From an uncultured Methanobrevibacter sp. (GTDB lineage Archaea > Methanobacteriota > Methanobacteria > Methanobacteriales > Methanobacteriaceae): a stretch of 21,618 nucleotides of DNA. The DNA is taken from positions 1-21,618 of the forward strand of contig NZ_CALDKF010000032.1 of the NCBI RefSeq assembly GCF_937898925.1, written 5' to 3'. Every line of letters begins with the position of its first letter. Position 1 is the first letter of the stretch. Shown piece after piece: positions 20,877 to 21,618 of this stretch. The translations under genes and the position numbers were made by a program. The notes beneath the pieces are model-generated. The model saw only the letters and a list, made by a program, of their open reading frames with translations, was not told the origin of the DNA and did not search any database.

Positions 20877-21581
20877 TTAATCAAAATTCTCAACTCTCAA
20901 TACAACAACTTTTACATCCCGAGACTCTTCATTATGAAAATCATAGATTTTTGGAATTGGAAACTTATATACCAATTTATGAGTGACCTCTGCACCAAGA
21001 TCCCTATAGTAATCAATTACAAACTCTTCAGTATTCTTCATATGAAATGAGTAAATGACATCAGCACTGCCAACTGCAAATTCCATAAATTTTCTATCAG
21101 CATGCCTTTTTCCCTTCTCTTGAGATCCAAAAGGTGGGTTTTGAATCAAAGTGTCAAATCTATTTAATGAACTTTCATTATTATTGATTTTGCTAAGATG
21201 GCTTTCATTTAATAAATCACTTATTGAATTAGATGAATTAATGTCTCCAACTATGAAATTTGTATTATTGACATCTACATCATATTGTTCAGATATGCTA
21301 TTTTGAGTGATTTTTGCTAAAGCTATTGATTCACCGTCAATGTCAACACCTAATGAATAGCTTGCACCCATAAGTGAAGATGCAATTGCAAATATTCCAG
21401 TGCCACACCCAAGATCCAAAATATTCATGCCATCGATATCACCTAAACCATATGCATTCCACACTAGATCTGCAGCAATTGTTGCAGGAGTGGAATACTG
21501 TTCAAGTCCAACCTTTGGATTTGGATGATTCGGAACTTTTTCCAAAATCATTTCAAGATGTTTCTTTTTTGAAATTTTCAT
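20877..21581 (-). CDS. METTL5-like class I RNA adenine-N6 methyltransferase
   Basis: A 234-residue SAM-dependent methyltransferase resembling METTL5, the eukaryotic enzyme that makes m6A in small-subunit rRNA. Motif I ILDLGCGTG is at 54-62, the acidic SAM-ribose residue is in LGVDID (77-82), and the catalytic NPPF motif for adenine N6 methylation is at 148-151, followed by GSQEKGKRHADRKF as in METTL5-type proteins. The N-terminal KKKHLEMILEKVPNHPNPKVGLEQYSTP pattern also matches. Between motif III and NPPF is a hydrophilic Asn/Ser-rich insert (about 114-141). The protein may need a Trm112-like partner, as the human enzyme does. Only a weak ribosome-binding site is visible before the ATG at 21581. 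Confidence 0.88.
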   Translation of the reverse strand: MKISKKKHLEMILEKVPNHPNPKVGLEQYSTPATIAADLVWNAYGLGDIDGMNILDLGCGTGIFAIASSLMGASYSLGVDIDGESIALAKITQNSISEQYDVDVNNTNFIVGDINSSNSISDLLNESHLSKINNNESSLNRFDTLIQNPPFGSQEKGKRHADRKFMEFAVGSADVIYSFHMKNTEEFVIDYYRDLGAEVTHKLVYKFPIPKIYDFHNEESRDVKVVVLRVENFD

Positions 21582-21599
21582 AAAATCACGAGAATAAAA

Positions 21600-21615
21600 A
21601 AATATAATTATATAA
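21600..21615 (-). promoter_or_regulatory. Possible promoter of the METTL5-like gene
   Basis: The minus strand reads TTATATAATTATATT about 20-35 nt before the start codon. This would place the transcript start very near the ATG, giving a short or absent leader, which agrees with the weak ribosome-binding site. Confidence 0.35.
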
Positions 21616-21618
21616 TAT

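Noticed and set aside
1..21618. CRISPR arrays, insertion sequences, tRNA or rRNA genes, defence or other novel multi-gene systems
   Set aside because: I found no regular spaced repeats, transposase-like ORFs, cloverleaf-like GC islands or unfamiliar gene clusters. The protein-coding content is a conserved ribosomal neighbourhood, and the only candidate novelties are non-coding.

Overview
The window is very AT-rich archaeal DNA and holds the universal ribosomal-protein superoperon (S10 plus spc clusters) of a methanogen. Protein content (L19e, L32e, L34e, L14e, S4e, Rpp29, aIF1/SUI1, archaeal-type AdkA and Cmk), GGTGAT/GGAGG ribosome-binding sites and the low GC suggest Methanobacteriales, most likely Methanobrevibacter or a close relative. 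The genus is inferred from protein similarity I recognise, not from a search.

Layout. Almost everything reads on the minus strand, so transcription runs from high to low coordinates. At the right edge are a METTL5-like rRNA adenine methyltransferase (21581-20877) and a SPOUT RNA methyltransferase (20466-19651). A 650-nt non-coding leader with several inverted repeats follows. Then comes the unbroken S10-spc run: rpl3, rpl4, rpl23, rpl2, rps19, rpl22, rps3, rpl29, sui1, rnp1, rps17, rpl14, rpl24, rps4e, rpl5, rps14, rps8, rpl6, rpl32e. A 490-nt non-coding break separates this from rpl19e, rpl18, rps5, rpl30 and rpl15. A strong hairpin closes the run after rpl15. The usual downstream genes secY, adkA, DUF106/ylp1, rpl34e, cmk and rpl14e follow, but secY, adkA and ylp1 are spaced out by AT-rich gaps with terminator-like hairpins, and only rpl34e-cmk-rpl14e are tightly coupled. 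The left end holds a DEDDh exonuclease (minus) and the 3' part of a dCMP deaminase-like gene (plus), converging on a T-rich tandem repeat.

How the genes work together. Nearly all products build or mature the ribosome: large- and small-subunit proteins, two probable rRNA methyltransferases, an RNase P protein and initiation factor aIF1. SecY and the YidC-like DUF106 protein form the membrane insertion branch. AdkA, Cmk and the deaminase belong to nucleotide metabolism.

Two small genes are easy to miss: rps14 (TTG start) and a short rpl14e. Several starts were revised from ribosome-binding-site position and family N-termini. Three ribosomal genes (rps14, rpl18, rps19) appear to start at TTG. 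I see no tRNA, rRNA, CRISPR array or insertion sequence. The parts most worth a second look are non-coding: a folded, terminator-ended element upstream of rpl3, a folded element upstream of rpl34e, and the break inside the spc cluster.
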